From contig NZ_SWBQ01000004.1 in assembly GCF_005116445.1 (NCBI RefSeq), forward strand, positions 1 to 64,000: 64,000 nucleotides of DNA, read 5' to 3'. The first letter of the stretch is position 1, and each line of letters opens with the position of its first letter. Below the pieces are notes generated by a model, which saw nothing but the letters and a program-made list of their open reading frames with translations, had not been told where the DNA came from and made no database searches. Both the position numbers and the translations under genes were made by a program. This stretch comes from Pedobacter frigoris (GTDB taxonomy: Bacteria; Bacteroidota; Bacteroidia; Sphingobacteriales; Sphingobacteriaceae). Positions 35,750 to 45,252 of the stretch are shown in pieces.

Positions 35750-35779
35750 AAAGTGTTGGATATCATCCACTTTTTAAGA
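35744..35779 (+). terminator. Terminator of the recombinase gene
   Basis: A perfect 12-bp inverted repeat (35744-35755 with 35768-35779) with a 12-base loop and a T5 run inside the right arm. The recombinase stop codon lies in the left arm. The remaining bases 35780-36068 are AT-rich and show no gene; only a short tRNA-loop-like TTCGATTCCGGGATGG is seen at about 35867. Confidence 0.6.
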
Positions 35780-36068
35780 AAGCTAGCATTATTTACCGTA
35801 CTGCGCTAAAAAATATTGCATCTGAATTTAGTATTACCCTGTAATTCAGAAACTTTTAAAAAAGTTCGATTCCGGGATGGATATCTAGGCAAGAAGTAGG
35901 CCAAAAAAGCAAAAGAAAACAGTATAATAAATTGATTATAAGATAATTATAGTCATAATATTGTGTTCGACAGAAATTATTGCGAAAATGAAACTTCGCA
36001 AACAGCAATATATAACCATCAATCTGAAGTCGATATAACAACCTGATATTAAGATAATTGCCTCAATA

Positions 36069-36106
36069 AAAACGGCGAAATAAATATTGCATTATTTCGC
36101 CGTTTT
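36069..36106 (-). terminator. Terminator of tRNA-Arg
   Basis: A perfect 15-bp stem (36069-36083 with 36092-36106) and 8-base loop directly after the tRNA 3' end, with Ts in the distal arm on the minus strand. Confidence 0.8.
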
Positions 36107-36108
36107 AG

Positions 36109-36180
36109 TGGTCTCGACGGGAATCGAACCCATATCTAAAGTTTAGGAAACTTCTATTCTATCCGTTGAACTACGAAACC
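36109..36180 (-). tRNA. tRNA-Arg (anticodon CCT)
   Basis: The minus strand folds as a complete 72-base tRNA: acceptor GGTTTCG with CGAGACC, D arm GTTC/GAAT, anticodon stem GAAGT/ACTTT with loop TTCCTAA (anticodon CCT, reading AGG), and T arm ATGGG-TTCGATT-CCCGT. The discriminator is A; CCA is not encoded. It lies 72 bases downstream of metG. The gene is intact, so any integration here would have kept it whole. Confidence 0.95.
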
Positions 36181-36252
36181 AGGGTCTTACCATATAAGAC
36201 GGTCGCAAATATAATACTTTCCAGTAATTATTCCCGTCTCATACCAAATTAT

Positions 36253-38361
36253 CTATTTGATCACACTGCCATTCTGATGGCTCTGTACCGGAGCCACAAA
36301 AGCCAGTTTACCATCTGCATCCTCAGACATCAGGATCATTCCCTGCGACAAAATTCCTTTGATTTCACGTGGAGCCAGGTTAACGATCAAACTCACCTGC
36401 TGACCGATAATTGCCTCCGGCTTATAATATTCTGCGATACCAGATACAACCGTTCTCTGATCAATACCTGTATCCAAAGTCAGCTTAAGCAGCTTCTTAG
36501 TTTTCTCCACCTTTTCTGCCGCTACAATTGTCGCCACCCGGATATCAATAGCTCCAAATTGCTCAAACTGAATGTTATCCTTTACGGGAGCAGCTACAGC
36601 AGTGGCAGAAATATTGTCCGCCTTACTTTGGTTTAATTTATCTATCTGTGCCTGAACAGCCTCATCTTCTATCTTCTCAAAAAGCAATACAGGCTCGTTT
36701 AACTGATGCCCTCTATGCAGCAGGTTCATCTTTCCGGCATCCTCCCATAAATAACCTCCGTAGTTGAGCATCTTCATCAATTTATCTGCGGTAAAAGGCA
36801 GGAAAGGTTCTATTAAGATTTCAATTGTCGCGGCTATTTGTAAACTGATGTTCAAGATGGTACGCACGCGATCTTCATCTGTTTTAATCACCTTCCAGGG
36901 CTCAGTATCAGCCAGGTATTTATTCCCCAAACGGGCAACATTCATTACCTCTGCAAGGGCTTCTCTAAAACGATAATTTTCTATAGAAGCACTAACCTTC
37001 GCCGGAAACGCTGCAAGATCATCTATTACCTGCTGGTCTTCAGCAGTTAGGTTCATACACATCGGTACTTTTCCACCAAAATATTTATGCGTAAGTACTA
37101 CAACACGGTTGATAAAATTACCTAATACTGCTGCCAGCTCATTGTTGTTTCTGGCTTGAAAATCCTTCCAGGTAAAGTCATTGTCTTTAGTCTCCGGAGC
37201 TGTCGCTGTCAAGACATATCGCAGCACATCCTGCTTGTCTTTGAATTCAACCAGGTACTCATTAAGCCATACAGCCCAGTTTTTTGAAGTAGAGATCTTC
37301 TGCCCTTCCAGGTTTAAAAACTCATTAGCAGGTACATTATCAGCAAGAATATAATCGCCATGAGCCATCAGCATCGCAGGAAAAATAATGCAATGGAAAA
37401 CGATATTATCCTTTCCTATAAAGTGAACCAATTTCGTCGCCTCATCCTTCCAGTATTCCTCCCAGTTTCCTTTCTCAACTTCGCCCTGATTGATGTAATA
37501 TTCTTCGGCTTTTGGATTCCAAACGTCTAACCTGGCATATTCAAAAAGTTCCTTAGTTGCCGAGATATACCCTATAGGTGCATCAAACCAAACATAAAGC
37601 ACTTTTCCATCCGCACCTTTAACCGGCACCTTAACTCCCCAGTCCAGGTCACGTGTCATTGCCCTTGGCTGCAAGCCTGCGTTCAACCAGCTCTGACATT
37701 GCCCATAAACATTAGGTTTCCACTCCTTATGTTCTTCAATGTAAGTTCTCAAACGTTCCTCATACTGATCCAGAGGCAGAAACCAGTTCTTTGTTTCTTT
37801 CCTCACCGGGGGCTCGCCTGATAGCGTAGATTTAGGGTTGATCAGATCGGTAGCATTCAGCGTACTTCCACAGCTTTCACACTGATCTCCGTAAGCATTT
37901 TCATTTCCGCATTTAGGACAGGTTCCTGTAATGTACCTGTCTGCCAAAAAAGTTTGTGCCGTTTCATCATAATATTGCTCCGTTACCTCCTCGGTAAAAA
38001 CTCCTTTTTCGTAAAGTGTTTTAAAAAAGTCTGAAGCCGTCTGGTGATGGGTCAACGAGGACGTCCTGTGATAAATGTCAAAAGAAACACCAAATTCTTT
38101 AAAAGAATCACCAATGATTTTATGGTATTTATCTACTACCACCTGCGGGGTTACACCTTCTTTTTTAGCTTTCAAGGTGATAGGCACCCCATTCTCATCA
38201 GATCCGCAAATAAACTTCACATCTCTTTTATTAGAGCGCAAATACCTCACATAAGTATCAGCAGGAAGGTAAACTCCAGCCAAATGCCCAATATGCACAG
38301 GTCCATTTGTATACGGCAATGCAGCCGTCACGGTATATCTTTTTATTTTACTGTTATCCAA
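36253..38361 (-). CDS. metG: Methionyl-tRNA synthetase
   Basis: A 702-residue enzyme that charges tRNA-Met. Visible are the HIGH-type [14 protein letters not shown], the zinc knuckle [17 protein letters not shown], the signature GQKISTSKN in place of KMSKS, the helical anticodon domain, and a C-terminal EMAP-like tRNA-binding domain (about the last 110 residues) that makes the dimer. The frame runs 46 codons further upstream, but a TATCTTTG promoter lies inside that part, so the TTG at 38361 (reading [17 protein letters not shown]) is the likely start. Confidence 0.95.
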   Translation of the reverse strand: MDNSKIKRYTVTAALPYTNGPVHIGHLAGVYLPADTYVRYLRSNKRDVKFICGSDENGVPITLKAKKEGVTPQVVVDKYHKIIGDSFKEFGVSFDIYHRTSSLTHHQTASDFFKTLYEKGVFTEEVTEQYYDETAQTFLADRYITGTCPKCGNENAYGDQCESCGSTLNATDLINPKSTLSGEPPVRKETKNWFLPLDQYEERLRTYIEEHKEWKPNVYGQCQSWLNAGLQPRAMTRDLDWGVKVPVKGADGKVLYVWFDAPIGYISATKELFEYARLDVWNPKAEEYYINQGEVEKGNWEEYWKDEATKLVHFIGKDNIVFHCIIFPAMLMAHGDYILADNVPANEFLNLEGQKISTSKNWAVWLNEYLVEFKDKQDVLRYVLTATAPETKDNDFTWKDFQARNNNELAAVLGNFINRVVVLTHKYFGGKVPMCMNLTAEDQQVIDDLAAFPAKVSASIENYRFREALAEVMNVARLGNKYLADTEPWKVIKTDEDRVRTILNISLQIAATIEILIEPFLPFTADKLMKMLNYGGYLWEDAGKMNLLHRGHQLNEPVLLFEKIEDEAVQAQIDKLNQSKADNISATAVAAPVKDNIQFEQFGAIDIRVATIVAAEKVEKTKKLLKLTLDTGIDQRTVVSGIAEYYKPEAIIGQQVSLIVNLAPREIKGILSQGMILMSEDADGKLAFVAPVQSHQNGSVIK

Positions 38362-38381
38362 AACTATTTTTATTATTTTGT

Positions 38382-38389
38382 CAAAGATA
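38382..38389 (-). promoter_or_regulatory. -7 box TATCTTTG of metG
   Basis: On the minus strand TATCTTTG ends 20 bases before the proposed TTG start of metG. It lies only 13 bases before the divergent start at 38402, so the two promoters overlap. Confidence 0.55.
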
Positions 38390-38401
38390 AGTGTTTTACC
38401 G

Positions 38402-39256
38402 ATGATTAAACAGCCGCCATATTTAAAAAAAGGAGATAAAATTGCAATCGTTTGCCCGGCCAGCAGACTGCCAAAGAATATTGACAAAGCAATTTCCATC
38501 TTTCAGGAATGGGGCCTTGAGGTTGTTCTGGGCAAAACAGTAACGGCGGAGCACAACCAATTTGCGGGTGATGATGCTTTAAGGACCAAAGACCTTCAAC
38601 AATATCTTGATGACCCTGAAATTAAAGCCATCATTGCTGGTCGCGGTGGTTATGGCATGATCAGAATCATTGACAACCTTGATTTCTCCACATTTGAGAA
38701 GAATCCCAAATGGATTGTTGGCTTTAGTGACATTACAGTGTTGTTATCACATATATATGCCAACTTTGGCATTCAATCTATACACGCACAGATGCCTTAT
38801 ACGTTTGAAGAGGCGACAACCGAATCCCTAACCTCTCTAAAAGCCGCCTTGTTTGGACAAGAAATCAAATACGATTACCAAACATACCCAAAAAATCGTC
38901 CCGGTAAAATGGAAGGAACTCTAATAGGAGGAAATCTGACTTTACTGGTGATGATGGTCGGTTCCAACTCAGATATTGATTATACAGACAAAATATTATT
39001 TATAGAAGATGTAGGTGAACGGCCTGCATCAATAGACCGCATGATGAGAATGCTAGACAGGGCAGGAAAGTTATCACAACTAAATGGCCTGATCGTCGGG
39101 GCATTCAATGAGCTTCCTGATGAAAAAATCCCTTTCGGGCAAACGCCAGAAGAGATCATCATGGAAGTAGTCCATAAATACAACTTCCCGGTGTGGTTTA
39201 ATTTCCCTGTTGGTCATATTGATGGCAACAATGCCATGATAGTGGGGGAAAGATAA
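38402..39256 (+). CDS. LD-carboxypeptidase (S66 family), short C-terminus
   Basis: A 284-residue cytoplasmic serine carboxypeptidase of the LdcA family, which trims D-Ala from murein tetrapeptides during recycling. The nucleophile is in GFSDITVLL, the Glu in [16 protein letters not shown] and the His in PVGHIDGNN. The ATG at 38402 is preferred to a TTG 24 bases upstream. The protein ends at MIVGER soon after the catalytic His, about 10-20 residues earlier than usual; a one-base shift would continue [11 protein letters not shown] late frameshift is possible, but the active site is intact. Confidence 0.85.
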   Translation: MIKQPPYLKKGDKIAIVCPASRLPKNIDKAISIFQEWGLEVVLGKTVTAEHNQFAGDDALRTKDLQQYLDDPEIKAIIAGRGGYGMIRIIDNLDFSTFEKNPKWIVGFSDITVLLSHIYANFGIQSIHAQMPYTFEEATTESLTSLKAALFGQEIKYDYQTYPKNRPGKMEGTLIGGNLTLLVMMVGSNSDIDYTDKILFIEDVGERPASIDRMMRMLDRAGKLSQLNGLIVGAFNELPDEKIPFGQTPEEIIMEVVHKYNFPVWFNFPVGHIDGNNAMIVGER

Positions 39257-39298
39257 AAAAGTAAACGTCGACCTTCGGGTACGAAAGTCGACGTTTAC
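39255..39298 (-). terminator. Terminator of the SusCD-lipoprotein operon
   Basis: A perfect 12-bp stem (39261-39272 with 39287-39298) with a 14-base loop is followed on the minus strand by six T (39260-39255). It lies 17 bases after the stop of the 171-residue lipoprotein gene and begins right after the convergent carboxypeptidase stop, so it may serve both. Confidence 0.75.
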
Positions 39299-39315
39299 AA
39301 GAAATACTATTGCCT

Positions 39316-39831
39316 TTAAGCCGCTACAGTATATGTCAGTGTAATTGCATAAGGTGCTGAATTCATAATTGCGGCCTGTTCGGAAATCACGGTACCACTA
39401 TTTAAAGTAATTATGATCCGAAAAACAAACCTGTCTCCAACGGCCAAACCGCCTACTGTAAGACCATTAGATGCAAAAAGAGCAACCAGACTGTTCAGAC
39501 TGGCATTATAGGTCTGAGGCCAGCTTGTTATGGTTGCAAACTGCTGTGTATAAACTGTAGTATTGGGCGCAGTGCTTTTCCTATAGTCAACCATTACAGC
39601 AATAGATTTTACATTGCCACTTTCAACTACTTTTAAAAGAAACTGATCAGCAGTTGCCGGAGCGGCTTTACTTAAGCTTCCACTGTTATATGGCGCAGCA
39701 GCTGTTCCGGTTGCAGCCGAACGTGTAAACTGAGCATTGGCCGAATTTTCAAATTCGGGGTAGCGGTTCTTTTTACAAGCCACCGTGCCTGTAATTAAAC
39801 CTATGATGAGTAAGAATTTAAGGTATTTCAT
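39316..39831 (-). CDS. Small SusCD-associated lipoprotein
   Basis: A 171-residue lipoprotein (signal MKYLKFLLIIGLITGTVAC then KKNRYPEF). The mature part is short, beta-rich and Ala/Thr/Ser-rich with no recognised domain. It is third in an operon after susC and susD, the place usually taken by a surface-exposed accessory binding protein. Confidence 0.7.
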   Translation of the reverse strand: MKYLKFLLIIGLITGTVACKKNRYPEFENSANAQFTRSAATGTAAAPYNSGSLSKAAPATADQFLLKVVESGNVKSIAVMVDYRKSTAPNTTVYTQQFATITSWPQTYNASLNSLVALFASNGLTVGGLAVGDRFVFRIIITLNSGTVISEQAAIMNSAPYAITLTYTVAA

Positions 39832-39843
39832 ATGAGTGTGTGT

Positions 39844-41457
39844 TTAATTGGCCCAAAATATTTTTCCACTAGCGCCATATATATCAGGCTGACCAGGAAA
39901 ATTAGGATTAGAAGTCTGTTCAGAACTAGGATAAGGCAGTCGGAAAGGAAATGTCCTTGTGCTCACCATCTCCGGATCAACTGCCCCGGTAGTATTTGGT
40001 ATAGCAGGGAAACCAGTACGGCGGTAATCTGTATAAGCATCCATGCCGTATCCAAAACTGGCAATCCATTTTTGGGTCATAATGACATTCAACTTATCCG
40101 CAGTTGTTGGTGCTGCGTTGTAAGCAGCGATCACAGTAGTGATATAAGCATCCCTGACCAAATCTGTAATGCCAGGAACCGACTGTACAGAACCCGGCAC
40201 CGCCGCCGCTTGCTTATTGATCTTCGTAAAATTATCTACGATTGCAGATCTCAGCAAATCAGTCACCACCCCTGTTGTTCCAAGAGTAAGCGCCGCCTCT
40301 GCCTGGATAAATTTAACCTGGTAAGTAGTTAAAACACGTACCGGCGCATCGCCCGGACCACTGGTCAAAGCTCCCGTGCCACCTGTTCCGTTGTCATAAC
40401 GTCCACCTACAGGGAAAAGCCCCAGAAGCGATTGGAATGTACGCTGATCCTGGTTACGGTTCGGACCTTTAGAGGAAAATCTAACTGAAAGAAAACGTCC
40501 ATCCCTGAAATCAACAGGATTGGTCGGGTTGCCCGTCGGCGTAAGCTGGTTGTAAATAAAGTAAGGCATCCGCGGATCATTAGAGTTTTTTAAAGTCGTA
40601 TAAAAATAAGGACTCACAAAACTCTCACGCTGTCCAGTACCATAATTGGCAAAGAAACCTATGTTTCTATTCTCCGGTGATGCAGAAGTACCAAATTTAA
40701 GCTGAAAATCCTGATCATCTGTTGTAATTAAATTATTTCCGGCGATCAAAGCATTTATCTGAGCTTTCACATCACGTTTTAACCGGACCTGATTATATAA
40801 CTTTAATTTAATACTATTTGCTAGTCTAATCCATTTTGTTCTGTCACCAGCATAAATAAGATCACTATTACCGTCAGGAGAAAGCGAAGAGGAAGCTGCA
40901 CTTAAATTGGTAATGGCATTATCAAGCTGCACAAAAAGATCATCATAGATGGCAGTACTCGCATCATATTTTGGTGATAAATTATCGTTCCCTTTTAAGG
41001 CATCGAAATACGGGACGTCACCAAAAAGGTCAACCCAAAGACTAAATATATAAGCTTTTTGCACTTGGGCTACACCTACATAATGAGGCGCATTTTGTGC
41101 AGTACCCTTGTTGATTACGGTTTGCAAATCGTACAATACCCCCGGGAATACCCCGTAGCCACCTCCTGCGTAGCCCCAGGCGTTTTGAAAGTTTGTGCCG
41201 TCTACTATGTAGTCATTGACCCGTGTATTCACAATCTGGTGAACAAACGTAGAAGTTGCAGAGTTAATCCCGCCTACATTTTGGCACAAGTTGAATGTAA
41301 GCCCCCCTTCCGCAGCTGGTAAAATTTGAGTTAAAGGAAGATCAGTTGGATTGTTCGGATCTGTATTGATATCCAAAAAATTCTTCTGACAACTCCCCAA
41401 AATAACAGAGAAGCCAATTATTGCCAACCCTGTAAAGTATTTATATCTATTTTTCAT
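39844..41457 (-). CDS. SusD-like lipoprotein (SusD-like_2 type)
   Basis: A 537-residue surface lipoprotein (lipobox ILGSCQKNFLDINTDPNNP). The N-terminal FLDINTDPNNPT and the C-terminal KWIASFGYGMDAYTDYRRTG followed by LPYPSSEQ mark the SusD-like_2 subfamily. It partners the SusC encoded 27 bases upstream. The substrate is unknown; members of this subfamily often lack neighbouring glycosidases, as here. Confidence 0.92.
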   Translation of the reverse strand: MKNRYKYFTGLAIIGFSVILGSCQKNFLDINTDPNNPTDLPLTQILPAAEGGLTFNLCQNVGGINSATSTFVHQIVNTRVNDYIVDGTNFQNAWGYAGGGYGVFPGVLYDLQTVINKGTAQNAPHYVGVAQVQKAYIFSLWVDLFGDVPYFDALKGNDNLSPKYDASTAIYDDLFVQLDNAITNLSAASSSLSPDGNSDLIYAGDRTKWIRLANSIKLKLYNQVRLKRDVKAQINALIAGNNLITTDDQDFQLKFGTSASPENRNIGFFANYGTGQRESFVSPYFYTTLKNSNDPRMPYFIYNQLTPTGNPTNPVDFRDGRFLSVRFSSKGPNRNQDQRTFQSLLGLFPVGGRYDNGTGGTGALTSGPGDAPVRVLTTYQVKFIQAEAALTLGTTGVVTDLLRSAIVDNFTKINKQAAAVPGSVQSVPGITDLVRDAYITTVIAAYNAAPTTADKLNVIMTQKWIASFGYGMDAYTDYRRTGFPAIPNTTGAVDPEMVSTRTFPFRLPYPSSEQTSNPNFPGQPDIYGASGKIFWAN

Positions 41458-41484
41458 GTTGTATCATTTTATATAATGAATTGA

Positions 41485-44400
41485 TTAGAATGTCGCTTTC
41501 AGATTCAAACCAAATCTTCTTGTACTAGGCGCATTGGTATACTCAATACCCGATATATTTCTTGTATCGGCAGCACCATAAGTACTGGTTTCCGGATCAA
41601 AATTGGTCCCCTTAGGAAAATTTGGCGCATAGAAGTACAAATTACGTGCTGTAAGTGACACATTTAAAGAAGCAATTGGTGTTTTTTCAATCCATTTCTT
41701 TGGGATCACATAGCCTAATGAAATTTCCCTTAATCTGAAAACGCTGGCGTCAAAAACCAAAAGATCAGTCTGACCAGTTAACCCTGTTGTACTAAAATAG
41801 AGGTCATTTGTCGTAGTTTGAACCTGATTAGGGATTTTGTTGCCATTACCGTCCAGGATTGGCTGAAATGTCGTTGGATCACCATAGTATCCTTTAACGA
41901 TTTTCGGCGTCAAGCGGTCTTCAGTATCGGTGGTTACCCCACGGCCCAATAACTGACCTACAGTACCTGAGTACAAGTCGCCCCCATGTCTGTAGTCGAC
42001 CAGAACACCTAAACTTATACCTTTATAACTAAAAGTATTTGTTAAGCCTGTAATGAATTTCGGATTGGGATCTCCTATTTCCATAAGGGGAACTTTTATC
42101 ATCAAACCAGTTATCCTGTTTATTAGCACGTTTCCTTCTGAATCTTTCGCAGTTTTGCTTCCTACCAGAATACCATATGGTCTTCCTGGTCTCAATACAA
42201 CAGCTGGATCGCCAAAACCGGGAACTACCGAGAGCTCAGTCAACCCCCCAGTAAGACTTACAACTTTATTTCTGTTGGCAGAAAATACACCATACATATT
42301 CCAGGTAAAGCCGTCCGGATTTTTAAATGGGGTAAAATCTAAACCAAGCTCAAAGCCTTTATTGGTCATCTCACCGAAATTGGTCGTTTTTCCAGTAAAT
42401 CCAGACGTTGAGGCCACTGTAATAAGTGCAATTTGATTCGTTGACTTTTTATTGTAATAAGTTGCGTCAATTCCGATCCTGTCGTTCAAAAACCTCAACT
42501 CCACACCAATTTCCTTCTCTGTTGTAAACTCTGGAGTAAGATTCGGTTCTCCCAATGAATTTCCCACGGTTCCCCCGGATGTGCCTAAAAATGGAAAGGT
42601 TAAGTTGCTGGCATTGTTACCCAAAACAGGATTTACTGTATAGGTAGGAATCAACTGATATGGACTAGCATCATTACCCACTTTAGCCCAGTTTGCCCTT
42701 AACTTTCCGTAAGACAGCCATGGGGCCTGCTCTTTAATCAGTTCGGAAAAAACAAATGAACCGTTCACTCCTGAATAGAAAAAGCTGCGGTTTGATTTTG
42801 GTAAGGTAGACGACCAATCGTTACGACCAGTTAAATTTAAAAACAAAAATGATTTATAATCGAACTGCAAATCAGCAAATGCACCGATCAGTCTTCGTTG
42901 TGTATAGTTACCGCCATTTGGCAACACAGTAGCCGTATTGTCAATGTCATCGATATCAAACACTACCATGTTGGTACCTACTACCGACTGACGTTTCCGG
43001 GTTTGCTGGTTCACGTTGTGACCTAAAATACCTCTAAACCCAATATCTTGCGTGAGTTGTCTGGTTACTGTTGCCAGGAAGGTAGATTCTATTTCCTGGT
43101 TATAAATGTCATCATTGTTGACTTCACCAATGCCGCTTGCACCAACTGAGCCTCTGCGGATTGTCCTGACACGAGTATCTGAAAACTGGTTCAAGCCAAT
43201 CTTATAGTTCAGGTTCAACCAGCTGTTTACCTCGTAACCGGCACCAACATTTCCATAAATCCTGTTCACGTCACTTTTATAGGTATTGTTACGGATAGAC
43301 CAGTAAGGGTTATCCACTCCCGCAACAGGGAACAATTGTCCCAATGTAACCGGATTTTGGTAAGGCATAGAGGTAAAATCAGACAAATTCCAGTTCCTGG
43401 CAAGGTACATGGTCCTTGCAAAGGCAGAAGCCTGACCCACCCCATTCTGTGCGCCAAGGATTAAACCATCCTGTTTGGAATTAACATAAGATAAAGTTCC
43501 CATAACAGTCAATTTATCGTTTAGCTTCATGTTTCCTCCAACATTCAGGGTTGAACGAACAAAATCCGAGAATTCTATCACCCCATTATTTTTACTTTTA
43601 GAGGCTGATACTGTAAAATTACCTTTTTCCCCTCCGCTGCTCATCTGGATCTGGTTTTCAAACACAGAACCTGTTTGGAAAAAATCTTTTACATTATCTG
43701 GATAAGCCTGATAAGGTACACGGGTTCCGGCCGGAAACTGCGGCAAAGCTGCATTCCCTGCATACCAGTGTGGAACAGTCCCATCTGCAGCAATTCCATT
43801 ACCCTGAGGATAGATACTAGGCATATTAAAAGCCGGACCCCAGCTACCATTCGCATTAGAATAATTAAAATCACTACCAGCACCATATTTATTCTGATAA
43901 TCCGGCAGGCTTGAAACATTTTCAAAGGCATAAGAACTAAGCAAAGAAACTTCAAAACCTTTCTTGCTTCCTCCTGCTTTACCTGTCTTGGTTGTAATCA
44001 AAATAACGCCGTTAGCAGCTCTTGAGCCATACAAAGCAGCAGCAGCAGCACTCTTGATCACAACAATGCTCTCAATATTATTAGGATCTAAATCCACCGC
44101 CCTGTTGGACACCGCATTGTTATTTACCAGCGTAGAAGATCCAGACTGATCGGAAGAGTTGTTAAAAGGAATACCATCTACAACCATCAAAGGTTTATTG
44201 TTCCCTAAAAATGAAGTATTACCACGAATTGTAATGTTGGTTGCACTACCTGGTACACCATTGGAGGCAATAATGTTTACACCGGCAACTTTTCCTGACA
44301 ATGCCCTTAAGGGATCCGGCTCCGATTTCTGAGCCAACTGGTCGTTAGTTAATGTCGAAGCGGTATAACCAATCGCTTTGGTTTTCCGCTGAATTCCGAA

Positions 44401-44724
44401 AGCAGTAACAACCACCTCACTCAGTACTTTAGTGTCGGGCGTTAATGCTACGTTAACTATGTTGCTTTGCCCTACAGTTACGACTTCCTGGGTGTATCCC
44501 AAATAAGAAAATACGAGTTGAGCGCCTGATGGAACAGACAATGCGAATTTTCCATCTGCACTTGTTTGAGTGCCATTTTTAGTCCCCTGGACTATCACAG
44601 ATACGCCAGGAAGAGGAAGACCATCGTCTTTTCCCGTAACCGTACCCGTAACTGTTCGATCTTGCGCCATAGCAGTACACGCCATTAACAGCAGGATGAA
44701 CAAACTTTGTAAAAGTTTTTTCAT
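41485..44724 (-). CDS. SusC/RagA-family TonB-dependent transporter
   Basis: A 1079-residue outer-membrane transporter starting at the ATG at 44724, where the signal peptide MKKLLQSLFILLLMACTAMA begins; upstream in-frame codons cover the promoter. It has a carboxypeptidase-like domain (VTGTVTGKDDGLPLPGVSV), the plug motif PLMVVDGIPFNN with AAAALYGSRAANGVILITTK, and a barrel ending LNLKATF. Its leader and N-terminal 90 residues closely resemble those of the SusC at 49889. Confidence 0.95.
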   Translation of the reverse strand: MKKLLQSLFILLLMACTAMAQDRTVTGTVTGKDDGLPLPGVSVIVQGTKNGTQTSADGKFALSVPSGAQLVFSYLGYTQEVVTVGQSNIVNVALTPDTKVLSEVVVTAFGIQRKTKAIGYTASTLTNDQLAQKSEPDPLRALSGKVAGVNIIASNGVPGSATNITIRGNTSFLGNNKPLMVVDGIPFNNSSDQSGSSTLVNNNAVSNRAVDLDPNNIESIVVIKSAAAAALYGSRAANGVILITTKTGKAGGSKKGFEVSLLSSYAFENVSSLPDYQNKYGAGSDFNYSNANGSWGPAFNMPSIYPQGNGIAADGTVPHWYAGNAALPQFPAGTRVPYQAYPDNVKDFFQTGSVFENQIQMSSGGEKGNFTVSASKSKNNGVIEFSDFVRSTLNVGGNMKLNDKLTVMGTLSYVNSKQDGLILGAQNGVGQASAFARTMYLARNWNLSDFTSMPYQNPVTLGQLFPVAGVDNPYWSIRNNTYKSDVNRIYGNVGAGYEVNSWLNLNYKIGLNQFSDTRVRTIRRGSVGASGIGEVNNDDIYNQEIESTFLATVTRQLTQDIGFRGILGHNVNQQTRKRQSVVGTNMVVFDIDDIDNTATVLPNGGNYTQRRLIGAFADLQFDYKSFLFLNLTGRNDWSSTLPKSNRSFFYSGVNGSFVFSELIKEQAPWLSYGKLRANWAKVGNDASPYQLIPTYTVNPVLGNNASNLTFPFLGTSGGTVGNSLGEPNLTPEFTTEKEIGVELRFLNDRIGIDATYYNKKSTNQIALITVASTSGFTGKTTNFGEMTNKGFELGLDFTPFKNPDGFTWNMYGVFSANRNKVVSLTGGLTELSVVPGFGDPAVVLRPGRPYGILVGSKTAKDSEGNVLINRITGLMIKVPLMEIGDPNPKFITGLTNTFSYKGISLGVLVDYRHGGDLYSGTVGQLLGRGVTTDTEDRLTPKIVKGYYGDPTTFQPILDGNGNKIPNQVQTTTNDLYFSTTGLTGQTDLLVFDASVFRLREISLGYVIPKKWIEKTPIASLNVSLTARNLYFYAPNFPKGTNFDPETSTYGAADTRNISGIEYTNAPSTRRFGLNLKATF

Positions 44725-44756
44725 AAAAATAAAATTTAGGTTAGTTAATAATAAAT

Positions 44757-44764
44757 CAAATATA
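44757..44764 (-). promoter_or_regulatory. -7 box TATATTTG of the second SusCD operon
   Basis: On the minus strand TATATTTG lies 32 bases before the ATG at 44724. The region from the ATG back past this box is nearly the same as at 49890-49947 before the other susC. Confidence 0.55.
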
Positions 44765-44829
44765 ACGAATTTGATATGCTTGCATAATACCGTTTTTGCA
44801 AATCGTATATTGTGACATATTAATGACAA

Positions 44830-45140
44830 TTAATACACAATAAACAACCCTCTAATAAAGAATATTATTTTTTATATCTCACAATACACAAACTATAATA
44901 TCAAATTGACATAAACAGCAATATCGTTACAATACAAATATTGCATATATTGTAGACACAGATCTGACAAGAAATGAGCTAACAATTACCACTGGTCGAT
45001 AAATCATCCCAAAAAAAGATCCCGACTCAAAGCCAAGGTTACTGAGTGCGGTTCCATCCGTCTGTTTAAATACTTGCTACCGAAGACAATCTTAAACTGA
45101 AAACTGCTAAGTGAAGGTTATTATAAGTTTGGTTAATAAA
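44830..45140. other. Intergenic region without a gene
   Basis: Between the susC promoter and the terminator of the next SusCD pair no reading frame with protein-like composition and no RNA gene was seen. The first part (44830-44960) is very AT-rich, which may aid promoter opening. Confidence 0.5.
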
Positions 45141-45177
45141 AAAAACCCGATCAATATGATTATATGATCGGGTTTTT
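45141..45177 (-). terminator. Terminator of the third SusCD operon
   Basis: A perfect 13-bp stem (45141-45153 with 45165-45177) with an 11-base loop and A/T runs on both sides; on the minus strand Ts follow. It lies 75 bases beyond the susD stop at 45253. Confidence 0.75.
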
Positions 45178-45252
45178 GGAAGCTGCCCATAAAGGAGAAA
45201 CTTTTTCTGTGCTTCGAAAATCTGTCTCCCTTTTGTCTGCTAATGAAGATGT

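Noticed and set aside
36109..36180. tRNA-Arg as the integration site of the defence island
   Set aside because: No second copy of the tRNA 3' end was found at the left edge, and the island carries a serine rather than a tyrosine recombinase.
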